In this document: piece after piece, positions 1-6,949 of the stretch
How positions within the stretch are numbered: position 1 is the first letter of the stretch
How the letters are laid out: each line of letters opens with the position of its first letter
NCBI GenBank assembly: GCA_013824905.1
Contig: PNOO01000031.1
Span: 1 to 15,858 of the forward strand
From: Syntrophus sp. (in: bacteria)
Lineage (GTDB): Bacteria; Desulfobacterota; Syntrophia; Syntrophales; UBA5619
Direction of reading: 5' to 3'
DNA length: 15,858 bases
The notes under the pieces: generated by a model
Told to the model about the DNA's origin: nothing
The model's database searches: none
The model's input: the letters and a program-made list of their open reading frames with translations, nothing else
Translations under genes and position numbers: made by a program

Positions 1-639
1 GGATGCGAACGTCATCCGGCAGAGGGGTTCCGTGCCGCCGACGATCATCGCCCGGGCGGCGCCGGTGCGGATCAGGTCCCTCCCCAGACCGATGGCCGTC
101 GCTCCCGAGGAGCAGGCCGTCATGATCGTCGCCTTCGGCCCAAAAAGGAGAAAGGCGTTGGTCAGGTGATTGGCCGTGGAGGCGCAAAATACCGAGGCAA
201 GACGGGAAAAACGGCCTCTCCGACCCTCGGTTTTCATGTAGTCCTGATAGACAGTCTCCGCCTCCAGGAGGCCTCCGGCCCCGCCGCCGATGACAACGCC
301 CATCTCGTCCCGCAGTTCTTCCGGAACCGGATAGAGTCCCGCCTGCCGAAGGGCTTGAAAAGCCGCAACCAGGGCCATGCAGTCCGAGCGCGACATCCTT
401 TTCAGGGACATTTCACCGGGAATGACGGCGCGGGGGTTGAAATCCCTGATCTGGGCGCCGTTATGGGTGCGGAATCCCGTCGTATCGAAGAGGGAAATGC
501 GCCCGATCCCGCAGACCCCCCGGCGCAGCGCCGCGGCGAATTCGCTGGGATTGCCGGCAATGGCGTTGACAGTCCCGAGTCCCGTGATCACCACGCGCTG
601 TTCATCTGAATTTCTCATTGCGGTATTCACACCGAGCAT
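1..639 (-). CDS. Beta-ketoacyl-ACP synthase (KAS I/II-type), partial, C-terminus cut by window edge
   Basis: A condensing enzyme of the thiolase superfamily, which would extend an ACP-bound acyl chain by decarboxylative Claisen condensation. Only the first 213 codons are in the window. The N-terminus reads RVVITGLGTVNAIAGNP, typical of KAS proteins, and the nucleophile motif TACSSGATAIGLG places the active-site Cys at residue 176, so this is not a chain-length-factor homologue with a replaced Cys. The two catalytic His residues lie beyond the edge. ATG at 639 is chosen because AAGGAG sits about 10 nt upstream; a second in-frame ATG lies 7 codons further in. It is the last gene of the minus-strand lipid cluster in the window, starting 16 bp after the acyltransferase stop. 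It differs from the other ketosynthase here (SSGA against TTSS after the Cys), so the two probably have different substrates or chain-length ranges. Confidence 0.9.
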   Translation of the reverse strand, partial: MLGVNTAMRNSDEQRVVITGLGTVNAIAGNPSEFAAALRRGVCGIGRISLFDTTGFRTHNGAQIRDFNPRAVIPGEMSLKRMSRSDCMALVAAFQALRQAGLYPVPEELRDEMGVVIGGGAGGLLEAETVYQDYMKTEGRRGRFSRLASVFCASTANHLTNAFLLFGPKATIMTACSSGATAIGLGRDLIRTGAARAMIVGGTEPLCRMTFAS

Positions 640-655
640 GGGACTTGTGCTCCTT

Positions 656-1429
656 TTAGTTCTCCTTCAACCTTTCCTCGTAGAGGTCATGGATTTCGCG
701 GATCAGGGCGGTGAGACGAAATTCCGGGTCCCGGTAGTCGGGGCTGAAGGAGCCGATCCTTTCCACCTCGATGGTGTTGGGCACGCAGGTATTGAACAAG
801 AACCGTCCCGGCAGAAAAAGGCGGTTTGTCCGCCGGATCAGGAGACATTCGATGGGGGCGCGGCAGTAACGGGCAATGCTGAAGGCGCCTTTGTTGAAGG
901 GACCCAAGCCTCCCGTCCGGCTTCTCGTCCCCTCCGGAAAGATGAAGACGTTACCGCCGGAAGCGAGATATGCTTTGATATTCTCACAATTCCGGATCAT
1001 GAGCGCCGAATCATCACCCCCGTTCGTCGCCGGTATGAAGCCGGATTCACGGAGCAGATAACTGAAAATCGGCACCTTGAAGAAAGTCTTTTTAACGATA
1101 GTCTCCTGTTTTTCGAATAGCGAAACAAGGAGAAGGGGGTCCAGATAGGATAGATGGTTCGAGATGACGATGGAGGAACGGATCGTGCTGAGGTCTCCTT
1201 GGATTCGCAGGTCAAGCTCCGGTGTGATGCGCAGCATAACGCGAAAGAAACTGCTGAAGAAGCGCTGATTGAGGCGCTGGAAGGCGGCCTCTCGATCCCC
1301 GGCCCGGAGCCAGGCCCATCCGTAACGAGGGGCAAACAAGAAGAGAAATCCCAATATGAAATAGACCCATATAAGGATCGTTACGGTCACATCACTGAAG
1401 ATTTTAAGTTTTCTGGAAAAGAGCGTCAT
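656..1429 (-). CDS. PlsC-family 1-acyl-glycerol-3-phosphate / lysophospholipid acyltransferase
   Basis: A 257-residue membrane-associated acyltransferase of the PlsC/LPLAT family, which transfers an acyl group from ACP or CoA to a hydroxyl acceptor. A hydrophobic segment spans about residues 14-33. The catalytic NHxxxxD box is NHLSYLD (H92, D97), and the acceptor-phosphate binding box FPEGTRS is at 164-170, followed by GPFNKGAF. Length is normal for the family. The gene lies between two ketosynthases, 6 bp after the stop of the upstream one, which implies one transcript and probably translational coupling, since no strong Shine-Dalgarno is visible before the ATG. By position it most likely moves the product of this cluster onto a glycerol lipid or another membrane acceptor; the acceptor cannot be read from sequence. 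The housekeeping plsC role is possible but less likely in this setting. Confidence 0.88.
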   Translation of the reverse strand: MTLFSRKLKIFSDVTVTILIWVYFILGFLFLFAPRYGWAWLRAGDREAAFQRLNQRFFSSFFRVMLRITPELDLRIQGDLSTIRSSIVISNHLSYLDPLLLVSLFEKQETIVKKTFFKVPIFSYLLRESGFIPATNGGDDSALMIRNCENIKAYLASGGNVFIFPEGTRSRTGGLGPFNKGAFSIARYCRAPIECLLIRRTNRLFLPGRFLFNTCVPNTIEVERIGSFSPDYRDPEFRLTALIREIHDLYEERLKEN

Positions 1430-1435
1430 GGGGTT

Positions 1436-2674
1436 TCATACAAATCGTTTGATCAGGAGACTCGTGTTGACGCCGCCGAAGGCAAAATTCTGGATGGCCG
1501 CTACGTTCATCGGCCGTTCTTCCAGCGCCGGGGTATGGCGGATCATGGCGCATCGCTCGTCCGGCTCTTCCAGATTGAGCGTCGGGGCGATAAATCCTTC
1601 CTGCATCATGTACAGGGTGATGATGGTCTCGATCGCGCCGCAGGAGCCCATGGTGTGCCCCATGTATCCCTTTAATCCCGTGACAAAGGGTCCGGCGCCA
1701 TAGACGGCATGGATAGCCTGGGCTTCGATGATGTCGCCCATCTTGGTCCCTGTCGCGTGGGCGCTGACAAAATCGACCTGATCGGCAGCCAGGGCCGCGT
1801 CCCGAAGGCCGATGCGGAGCGTTTCGCTGATTCCGGCAAGATTCGGCAGTATCAGATCGCCCCCGTTGTTGTTGCAGGCAAAACCGATGACTTCGCCTAA
1901 GATGGTCGCACCGCGCCGTTTGGCCTGCTCATACTCCTCCAAAAGCACCGCTCCGGCGCCTTCCCCCACGACAAGTCCGTCGCGATGGACATCGAAGGGA
2001 CGAGGCGTGCAATGGGGCCGGTCGTTGAACGCCGTGGAACAGGCCAGCAGATTGTCGAAAACCGCCACCGTGGTCGTATCGTATTCATCGGCCCCGCCGC
2101 ACAGCATTGCATCCTGCATGCCGTGCTTCACCATCTCGTAACCGTAGCCGATGGACTGGCTGCTCGTCGTGCAGGCCGTGCCGGAGGAGATCACCCGGCC
2201 GGTGATGCCGAACATCCGGGTGATGTTCACCGCCGTCGTATGGACCATGGACTTGAGATAATCGACGGCGCCGATGGCGGAGAATTCGGACCGTGAACCG
2301 CTGAAAAAAGTCTTGTAGATCTCCCGCTGGACCGTGGGGCTGCCGTGGGTAGAACCGAAGGCCACCCCCAGGCGGCCGGAAGTCACAAATTCCTGCGTCA
2401 GGCCGGCCTGTTCGAGGACTTCCTTGGCGACCTGACAGGCGTAATAGGCCACAGGCCCCATGGTCTTTCGGTGGGTCCGCTTAAAGTCATACTCAATGGG
2501 ATAATCGACGGTCCCGAAGACCTGGGAGTGGATAAACTGGGACAGGAGGTGGTCCTCCTTGAGCGGTTTCACGCCGGACGCGCCCCGCCGGAGGCTCTCA
2601 ACGATCTCCTTGCGCGTATGACCGATGGGGGTGATCGCCGCACAGGCGGTGATGACGACTCTTCTTCCCGTCAT
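1436..2674 (-). CDS. Beta-ketoacyl-ACP synthase II-like condensing enzyme (FabF/ApeR-type)
   Basis: A 412-residue ketosynthase that would condense acyl-enzyme with malonyl-ACP. The complete KAS triad is present: Cys168 in SGTACTTSSQSIG, His306 in HATGTKMGD and His340 in KGYMGHTMGS, close to the spacing in E. coli FabF. The C-terminal NFAFGGVNTSLL is the usual FabF glycine-rich end. The N-terminal third, with a TMGPVAYYACQVAKEVLEQAG segment, recalls ketosynthases of aryl-polyene clusters more than housekeeping FabF; this is from memory of the families, not a search. The ATG at 2674 gives a standard FabF N-terminus (TGRRVVITAC) and has AGGAGG 13 nt upstream, a rather long spacing. The frame stays open to a TTG at 2719, but that extension (QRGRPDAEGGN) is unlike the family. 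It starts 61 bp after the ACP stop and is followed by the acyltransferase after 6 bp. Confidence 0.93.
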   Translation of the reverse strand: MTGRRVVITACAAITPIGHTRKEIVESLRRGASGVKPLKEDHLLSQFIHSQVFGTVDYPIEYDFKRTHRKTMGPVAYYACQVAKEVLEQAGLTQEFVTSGRLGVAFGSTHGSPTVQREIYKTFFSGSRSEFSAIGAVDYLKSMVHTTAVNITRMFGITGRVISSGTACTTSSQSIGYGYEMVKHGMQDAMLCGGADEYDTTTVAVFDNLLACSTAFNDRPHCTPRPFDVHRDGLVVGEGAGAVLLEEYEQAKRRGATILGEVIGFACNNNGGDLILPNLAGISETLRIGLRDAALAADQVDFVSAHATGTKMGDIIEAQAIHAVYGAGPFVTGLKGYMGHTMGSCGAIETIITLYMMQEGFIAPTLNLEEPDERCAMIRHTPALEERPMNVAAIQNFAFGGVNTSLLIKRFV

Positions 2675-2735
2675 AAGCGGAAGGTTGCCTCCTTCCGCAT
2701 CAGGTCTGCCACGCTGCAAATCCCATGAATTCTCA

Positions 2736-2993
2736 TCAAAGCTCTCTCTTTTTTGCCATGCTCTCTACATAGTCGATAATCTGTCTGATGTTTCTGATCT
2801 CCATGGCCATCTTCTTCTCTTCGTGTGTCAGTTCGAGGCGCAATAACCGTTCGATCTCCAGCAGCAGTTCGATGGCATCCACACTGTCAAACCCGAAGGT
2901 TTCGCGAAGGTCGTCATCGAGGCCGGGATTGACGATCTCGAATTCACGCTGGAAGATTTCGAAGATTTTAAGGGTAATCTGTTCTCTGGTCAT
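2736..2993 (-). CDS. Acyl carrier protein (second ACP of the cluster)
   Basis: An 85-residue acidic helical carrier protein. The phosphopantetheine attachment site is Ser37 in FGFDSVDAIELLLEIE, the canonical DSxD/E-L pattern at the start of helix II, so it should be activated by a holo-ACP synthase type enzyme. The usual LG before DS is replaced by FGF, which sets it apart from FabF-pathway AcpP. The ATG at 2993 is chosen because the ACP fold begins immediately (TREQITLKIFEIF) and AAAGGG lies 6 nt upstream; the longer open frame upstream to 3128 has no ACP character and runs into the oxidoreductase gene. It lies 70 bp after the oxidoreductase stop and directly before the FabF-type ketosynthase, a frequent ACP-KS pairing. 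It is clearly different in sequence from the other ACP in the cluster. Confidence 0.92.
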   Translation of the reverse strand: MTREQITLKIFEIFQREFEIVNPGLDDDLRETFGFDSVDAIELLLEIERLLRLELTHEEKKMAMEIRNIRQIIDYVESMAKKREL

Positions 2994-3063
2994 CTGGTTC
3001 CCTTTGTTGCACGCACCTTTCCCATCAATAGTGTGAGCGAAATCATAATGAGTATTGTCTTCT

Positions 3064-4557
3064 TTAGCAAGCCCTTTTTTGCTCTCCCGAAAGGAGCTTT
3101 GCGAAGATCTCACGGGAAAAACGATCATACCCGATCATCTGCCTGACGGCCTGAAACGATCCCAGCAGAGTACCCAGGACACCCGGCGACAGGGCGTTCT
3201 GGCCGGCGAAATAGAGCCCTCCCACCAGTTGGCGATGGAGTGCGGCTTCTGACGACAACTGCCGGGACGACCGCATGATGCCATAGGGTGAACCCTGGGG
3301 GCTGTTCACCCAATCCCTGATGGTCAATGGAGTGTAGGCGTCCAGGACCTTCGCCCCGGCCAGCGATCCGAAAATCCCCTCCGCCCCTTTGAGAAGCCGG
3401 CCGGCCCGACGGGCTTTTTCCTTATCGTAAGCTTCACCGCGGCGTCCTGTCGTCGTATCCTCCCACTGGCGCCATTCGGAAAAGGGGCTGTTCGTGATGA
3501 TCATCAGGAGACTTTTGTCCCCCCCGGCGGGTCGCAACTGATAGAAGACCCCGTCTTTGAGCAATCCATCCCGGTCCGCACTCAGACGGTAGACATTATG
3601 CGATTGGGCGGGATGGGTTGCGGCGTCCAGGACTACATGCGCCGCGAAGAGTCCTTCCGTATCGTCAAGCCTCATGATCCGGCGGGCATGACGGGGCATG
3701 ACAGCCCCATCCGGAAGCATCGTAAGGACTGTCTTGGGATGGATGGCAGCCACGATCCGCGGCGCTGCGAGCATCTTACCGGATGCCAACCTGATCCCCT
3801 GGATCGCATTTCCCGATGCGAGGATCGCCGCCGCCGGATCACCGCAGAGGAGGGCGCCGCCCAGGTCTTTGAATCGGGTGACAAAAGCCTCCGCCAATGC
3901 CGATCCGCGCCCTCGAAGCCGCCAGGACGACAGGAGATAGGAAACCAGGGCGAGGTGGTGGTAGAGAACAGGACATTCGGTCTCGGACATGCCCAGCCAT
4001 CTTGACGCCACCCCCAGGACGCTCCTGAGCCGGGGAGAACAATGGATCTGCGTCAGATAAGCCCACAACGGCGCCAGGAGCTCCATATCGAGAGAGGGCG
4101 GAGAAGAGGAAAGAAAGGCGAAGGAATTCTGGACGTCCGCCAGGGTGCGGAGCGATTTCATGATCGTGGCGATGGGTTGCCGATCCTCAGGAAATGTCTG
4201 CCCCAGCGACGCCGCAAAGGCGTCGAGGCCCTCCGGCAGATCGAAGGTAAAATCATCGAAGACGTAGCGATCGATGGGCCCGTCCTTCCCCATCCGCTCG
4301 ACTGTCATTCTATCCGTTACGCCCAGATAATCGCACATCCTCCTGAGCGATTCTCCCTCCCCGAAGGAACCGAAATAATGGATCCCGACGGGACAATCCA
4401 GACCGTCCCGCTGATAACTGCGCATCAGGCCGCCCGGGAGGGGATTTTTTTCGATGACGGCGACGCGGAAGTGCAGCAGGGAGAGGATAATCCCCACCGA
4501 CAGTCCCCCGATCCCGGAACCGATGATCAGTACATCAAAAGGTTTGTCTGTTTCCAT
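3064..4557 (-). CDS. FAD-dependent oxidoreductase, CrtI / retinol-saturase-like
   Basis: A 497-residue flavoprotein of the phytoene desaturase superfamily, which includes carotenoid desaturases, cis-trans isomerases and retinol saturases. The N-terminal Rossmann dinucleotide-binding motif is DVLIIGSGIGGLSVG (GxGxxG at residues 13-18), with the ribose-binding Glu36 in VAVIEKNPLPGG. VGIHYFG about 25 residues later is like the RetSat-type CPxGIHYxG region. The C-terminal FAD-binding end is GLYFAGQNALSPGVLGTLLG, typical of the superfamily. The ATG at 4557 puts the Rossmann strand right at the N-terminus; the GTG at 4608 would add 17 residues of non-conserved sequence that overlaps a hairpin. It lies between the two ACP genes of the lipid cluster. 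The substrate is therefore probably an ACP-bound or lipid polyene rather than a carotenoid, which is inference. Desaturation, saturation and isomerisation cannot be told apart by sequence. Confidence 0.88.
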   Translation of the reverse strand: METDKPFDVLIIGSGIGGLSVGIILSLLHFRVAVIEKNPLPGGLMRSYQRDGLDCPVGIHYFGSFGEGESLRRMCDYLGVTDRMTVERMGKDGPIDRYVFDDFTFDLPEGLDAFAASLGQTFPEDRQPIATIMKSLRTLADVQNSFAFLSSSPPSLDMELLAPLWAYLTQIHCSPRLRSVLGVASRWLGMSETECPVLYHHLALVSYLLSSWRLRGRGSALAEAFVTRFKDLGGALLCGDPAAAILASGNAIQGIRLASGKMLAAPRIVAAIHPKTVLTMLPDGAVMPRHARRIMRLDDTEGLFAAHVVLDAATHPAQSHNVYRLSADRDGLLKDGVFYQLRPAGGDKSLLMIITNSPFSEWRQWEDTTTGRRGEAYDKEKARRAGRLLKGAEGIFGSLAGAKVLDAYTPLTIRDWVNSPQGSPYGIMRSSRQLSSEAALHRQLVGGLYFAGQNALSPGVLGTLLGSFQAVRQMIGYDRFSREIFAKLLSGEQKRAC

Positions 4558-4580
4558 TGACGCCTGTATTGGATATGTAT

Positions 4581-4604
4581 GCCCCGCGCTCGGATGGGCG
4601 GGGC
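4581..4604 (-). other. GC-rich hairpin in the gap between ACP and oxidoreductase genes
   Basis: A perfect 7-bp inverted repeat, GCCCCGC with GCGGGGC, encloses a 10-nt loop in the 112-bp gap between the first ACP stop and the oxidoreductase start. No T-run follows on the minus strand, so it is not a classical intrinsic terminator. It could be an mRNA-stability or partial-attenuation element that sets ACP levels above those of downstream genes; that role is inference. Confidence 0.4.
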
Positions 4605-4669
4605 TCACGGGTTGCGTTCCCGGTCAGGGGTACCGACCGCATGATGAGGAAAGGCTTTACAAACGGGTC

Positions 4670-4927
4670 TTATTTTACACGGTTTTTCCGGACAAATTCC
4701 GCCAGGGCGCGCACGGAGGCAAAGGCGCTGACCCCCGCTTCTTTGGTTTCGATCTTTACGCCATAATCTTTCTCGAGCATAAGGACGAGCTCCAGAACGT
4801 CAATCGAGTCGATCCCCAGGCTCCCCCCTACAAGCTGGGCGTCATCCCCGATATCCGCCGGAGCGACATCCAGCAGGGACAGGGTATCGATAATCTTGAC
4901 CTTCATTTCCGCAATGAGTTCTTCCAT
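4670..4927 (-). CDS. Acyl carrier protein (first ACP of the cluster)
   Basis: An 85-residue acyl carrier protein. The 4'-phosphopantetheine site is Ser41 in GGSLGIDSIDVLELVLMLE, with the standard LGxDSxDxxEL context, followed by EKDYGVKIE, a helix II-III region like AcpP. The ATG at 4927 is preceded by AGGTAGGATAG, a reasonable Shine-Dalgarno, and the ACP fold begins at once. It is separated from the dehydratase by 143 bp and from the oxidoreductase by 112 bp, larger gaps than elsewhere in the cluster. Its serine motif and overall sequence differ from the ACP at 2736-2993, suggesting that each ACP serves a different partner enzyme. A housekeeping ACP would normally sit next to fabD/fabG/fabF, which is not the case here. 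Confidence 0.92.
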   Translation of the reverse strand: MEELIAEMKVKIIDTLSLLDVAPADIGDDAQLVGGSLGIDSIDVLELVLMLEKDYGVKIETKEAGVSAFASVRALAEFVRKNRVK

Positions 4928-5070
4928 CTATCCTACCTCTTCCAATTGGGGTGATTTGCCATTTCGATCTAATCGTAAATACCGTTAGAGGATCATGAAC
5001 CTGAATGACCGTGTACTTTGCCGGATAGGAAACCGGTTCCCTGTCCGGAGGCGCCGCCTGCTTTGCCTTT

Positions 5071-5493
5071 TCAGCTGGTCTCCTCCGGGCGGAAGGCCTG
5101 GATCTGCATTGCGGCCACTGTCTCCGATCCGCTGCTGACCGTCCCGGTGAATACGGCATAACCTTCCAGCGCGTAACTCCTTATCACCTCGGTGATCAGA
5201 GTAGTCGGAACGATAAGCCGGGGACGCCGGAAATCGGCGCTCTTGATCCCTACCAGCCAGCCGGTAGCCCCCCCCTGGTTGGATTGGAGGCGTTTCCACC
5301 CCTCTAAAAGCGCTGCCGTCTGGGCGACGAGTTCGATCGTCACCAGCACATCTACGGATCCTTCACTATAGAGAGGCCAATCCTCCGTGACGGTGGCTGC
5401 CGTTACGGCCTTCTCCGCATCGACGGCGATAACCGCATCGAGAAACCGCATCCGGTCGCGATGGGGGATCAGTGTTTCAATATCGATCTCCAT
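5071..5493 (-). CDS. Hot-dog fold 3-hydroxyacyl-ACP dehydratase (FabZ/ApeP-like)
   Basis: A 140-residue hot-dog protein that would dehydrate 3-hydroxyacyl-ACP to trans-2-enoyl-ACP. The opening IETLIPHRDRMRFLDAV matches the dehydratase pattern LIPHRxPMxxLD, giving the probable catalytic His11; the acidic partner is Glu54 in VTIELVAQTAALL, matching the FabZ/FabA ExxAQ helix. The FPGHFP loop of FabZ is absent, as in the shorter dehydratases of aryl-polyene clusters (ApeP type), an assignment made from recalled pattern only. ATG at 5493 has GGAG 3 nt upstream; GTG at 5502, with GGAGG 4 nt upstream, is an equally possible start that adds three residues. It is the first lipid-cluster gene after hypB, 109 bp downstream. 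Repeated use with the ketosynthases and no enoyl reductase would leave conjugated double bonds, in line with a polyene product. Confidence 0.85.
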   Translation of the reverse strand: MEIDIETLIPHRDRMRFLDAVIAVDAEKAVTAATVTEDWPLYSEGSVDVLVTIELVAQTAALLEGWKRLQSNQGGATGWLVGIKSADFRRPRLIVPTTLITEVIRSYALEGYAVFTGTVSSGSETVAAMQIQAFRPEETS

Positions 5494-5602
5494 ACACTCC
5501 ACGGGGCCTCCATAACAGAAAACTCACCCCCCGGCAAGACTTTCTTGGGAGAGTCATTCAGAGCGGGACAGGAAGTATCCTTAGCTATCGGGAGCCGGTC
5601 TG

Positions 5603-6271
5603 TCAGACCTTGAAACCGGCCGCCTCTTTATTCAGCCAGTCGACCCAGCCCTCGATTCCCGCACCGGTTTTACAGGATACTTCGAGGATTTTGATGCGGG
5701 GATTCAAGGCCAGGACCCGCTGCCGCAACAACTCCATATTGAAGTCACTCAGAGACAGATAATCGATTTTATTGACCACAAGAAGATCGCAGATGGAGAA
5801 CATCAGCGGGTACTTCAGGGGTTTGTCGTCCCCTTCGGGAACGCTCAGGATCATCACGTTCCTGTGGGCTCCTGTGTCAAATTCAGCCGGGCAGACCAGG
5901 TTTCCCACGTTTTCGATGATGACAAGATCGAGCCCGCTGATGTCCAGGGCATCGATACCCTGGGTAACCATAGTGGCATCAAGGTGGCAGAATCCACCCG
6001 TCCGGAGCTGAACAGCCGGGATTCCACGGGCGGCGACCTTCTCCGCGTCGACCACGGAATCAATATCCGCTTCGATCACGCCGAGCCGCAGCGAACCTCC
6101 AAGCCCTTCAATCGTCCGCAGGATAAAACTGGTTTTACCTGAACCGGGAGAGGACATGAGGTTCACGAGCATCGTTTTTGCAGCCCGGAGCCGTTCCCGG
6201 ATCTCTCCGGCCGTTTTATTATTGTCGGAGAGGATCTCCTCCTTCACTTCGATGAGTCTGATGCTTTCCAT
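5603..6271 (-). CDS. hypB: Hydrogenase/urease nickel incorporation GTPase HypB
   Basis: A 222-residue SIMIBI-class GTPase that hands nickel to the [NiFe] hydrogenase large subunit together with HypA. Walker A is SSPGSGKT (40-47). ADIDSVVDAEKV follows as the switch region, and the metal site at the dimer interface is Cys95-His96 in GGFCHLDA with Cys127 in NLVCPAEFD. The guanine-specificity motif NKID is at 167-170. The N-terminal high-affinity CxxCGC motif of E. coli HypB and the His-rich stretch of other HypBs are both absent, so it is a minimal HypB. The ATG at 6271 overlaps the hypA stop by one base (TAATG) and has GGAGGCGGAG just upstream; the open frame further upstream is hypA sequence in another frame. 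No hydrogenase structural gene is in the window. Confidence 0.96.
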   Translation of the reverse strand: MESIRLIEVKEEILSDNNKTAGEIRERLRAAKTMLVNLMSSPGSGKTSFILRTIEGLGGSLRLGVIEADIDSVVDAEKVAARGIPAVQLRTGGFCHLDATMVTQGIDALDISGLDLVIIENVGNLVCPAEFDTGAHRNVMILSVPEGDDKPLKYPLMFSICDLLVVNKIDYLSLSDFNMELLRQRVLALNPRIKILEVSCKTGAGIEGWVDWLNKEAAGFKV

Positions 6272-6621
6272 TACTCCGCCTCCATCTCCTTGATGGTGTA
6301 TTCTCTTCCGGAAAGAAGCGTGCTGCTTTTCCCGCCGCAGGCAGGACAGACCACGTCGCCCATTTTCGACACTTCCCATTCATAGGACGCCGTACAGGCA
6401 TTACACCGCATGACAATGGGCGTCCGCTCGATCTCAATCCTTGCTCGTTCGGCTACGGTCCCCTTGCTCAGGTAATCAAAATACCGTTGAATCCACTCGT
6501 CTTGGAGATCACTGAGCCGACCGATTCTCAGGTGAATGGTCTTCACCTTTCGGACATCGTTGGCCTGGGCATGTTTCAGTACAATCTTCAGAATACTTTC
6601 CGTGATCGGAAGCTCATGCAT
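6271..6621 (-). CDS. hypA: Hydrogenase maturation nickel metallochaperone HypA
   Basis: A 116-residue HypA/HybF protein. It begins MHELPITESIL, where the N-terminal amine, His2 and nearby residues form the nickel site, so the start must be the ATG at 6621; AGGAG 6 nt upstream agrees. The zinc site is two CxxC pairs, C73-C76 (CNAC) and C92-C95 (CPAC). The family length is normal. It is the promoter-proximal gene of a hypAB pair and overlaps hypB by one base. Transcription could run on into the dehydratase 109 bp beyond hypB, but no sequence shows whether it does. Confidence 0.97.
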   Translation of the reverse strand: MHELPITESILKIVLKHAQANDVRKVKTIHLRIGRLSDLQDEWIQRYFDYLSKGTVAERARIEIERTPIVMRCNACTASYEWEVSKMGDVVCPACGGKSSTLLSGREYTIKEMEAE

Positions 6622-6728
6622 ATCGCTCTCCTGGTCCAACGTATATCATGGGTCATCCCGTCATTAAAGGCCTATTTCCGGGAAGCCAGCGCCTCTTTCA
6701 AAACGACACCGGTGGATCCGGTCACATG

Positions 6729-6755
6729 GATCCACATTAAAAAGATCCACATTAA
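6729..6755. repeat. Tandem direct repeat of GATCCACATTAA upstream of hypA
   Basis: GATCCACATTAA occurs at 6729-6740 and again at 6744-6755, with a period of 15 bp. The copies lie about 110-135 bp upstream of the hypA start. Two copies 1.5 helical turns apart could be an operator for a dimeric or cooperative regulator of hypA, or a chance slippage duplication. It shows no dyad like the E. coli NikR box. Confidence 0.5.
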
Positions 6756-6920
6756 GAAGTGATCAGGCCGATTCCGTAAAAGCGGATTGAACAATGGATG
6801 ATTGGAAAATCAGCAAAATCGATAATTCCCCTACAAGCTTTTTGAGGTGATTCGCGCACCCATGTCCACGCGATCGGAATCAAATCCTATACCGATACAA
6901 CTGGTTATGACAAAATCTCC

Positions 6921-6949
6921 TTGACATACAAGACTCCTTTCCATATCCT
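6921..6949 (+). promoter_or_regulatory. Sigma70-type promoter for the hybrid histidine kinase
   Basis: A consensus -35 TTGACA at 6921-6926 is followed by a 17-bp spacer and a -10 TATCCT at 6944-6949 (4 of 6 matches). The predicted transcript starts near 6956, about 50 nt before the kinase ATG, which itself has GAGGAAG about 6 nt upstream. Confidence 0.6.

Noticed and set aside
166..1120. Overlapping plus-strand frames of 147 and 247 codons
   Set aside because: They are antisense to the partial ketosynthase and the PlsC-type acyltransferase, which have clear catalytic motifs.
2675..2736. A 20-codon minus-strand ORF starting at 2736, between the ACP and the ketosynthase
   Set aside because: It begins at the ACP stop and overlaps the ketosynthase start, but has no ribosome binding site of its own beyond ACP coding sequence. 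Too short to support.
5595..5620. Inverted repeat GCCGGT/ACCGGC with an inner GGTCTGTCAGACC at the end of hypB, as a terminator
   Set aside because: The inner arms leave a one-base loop, the outer stem is only 6 bp, and no T-run follows on the minus strand.
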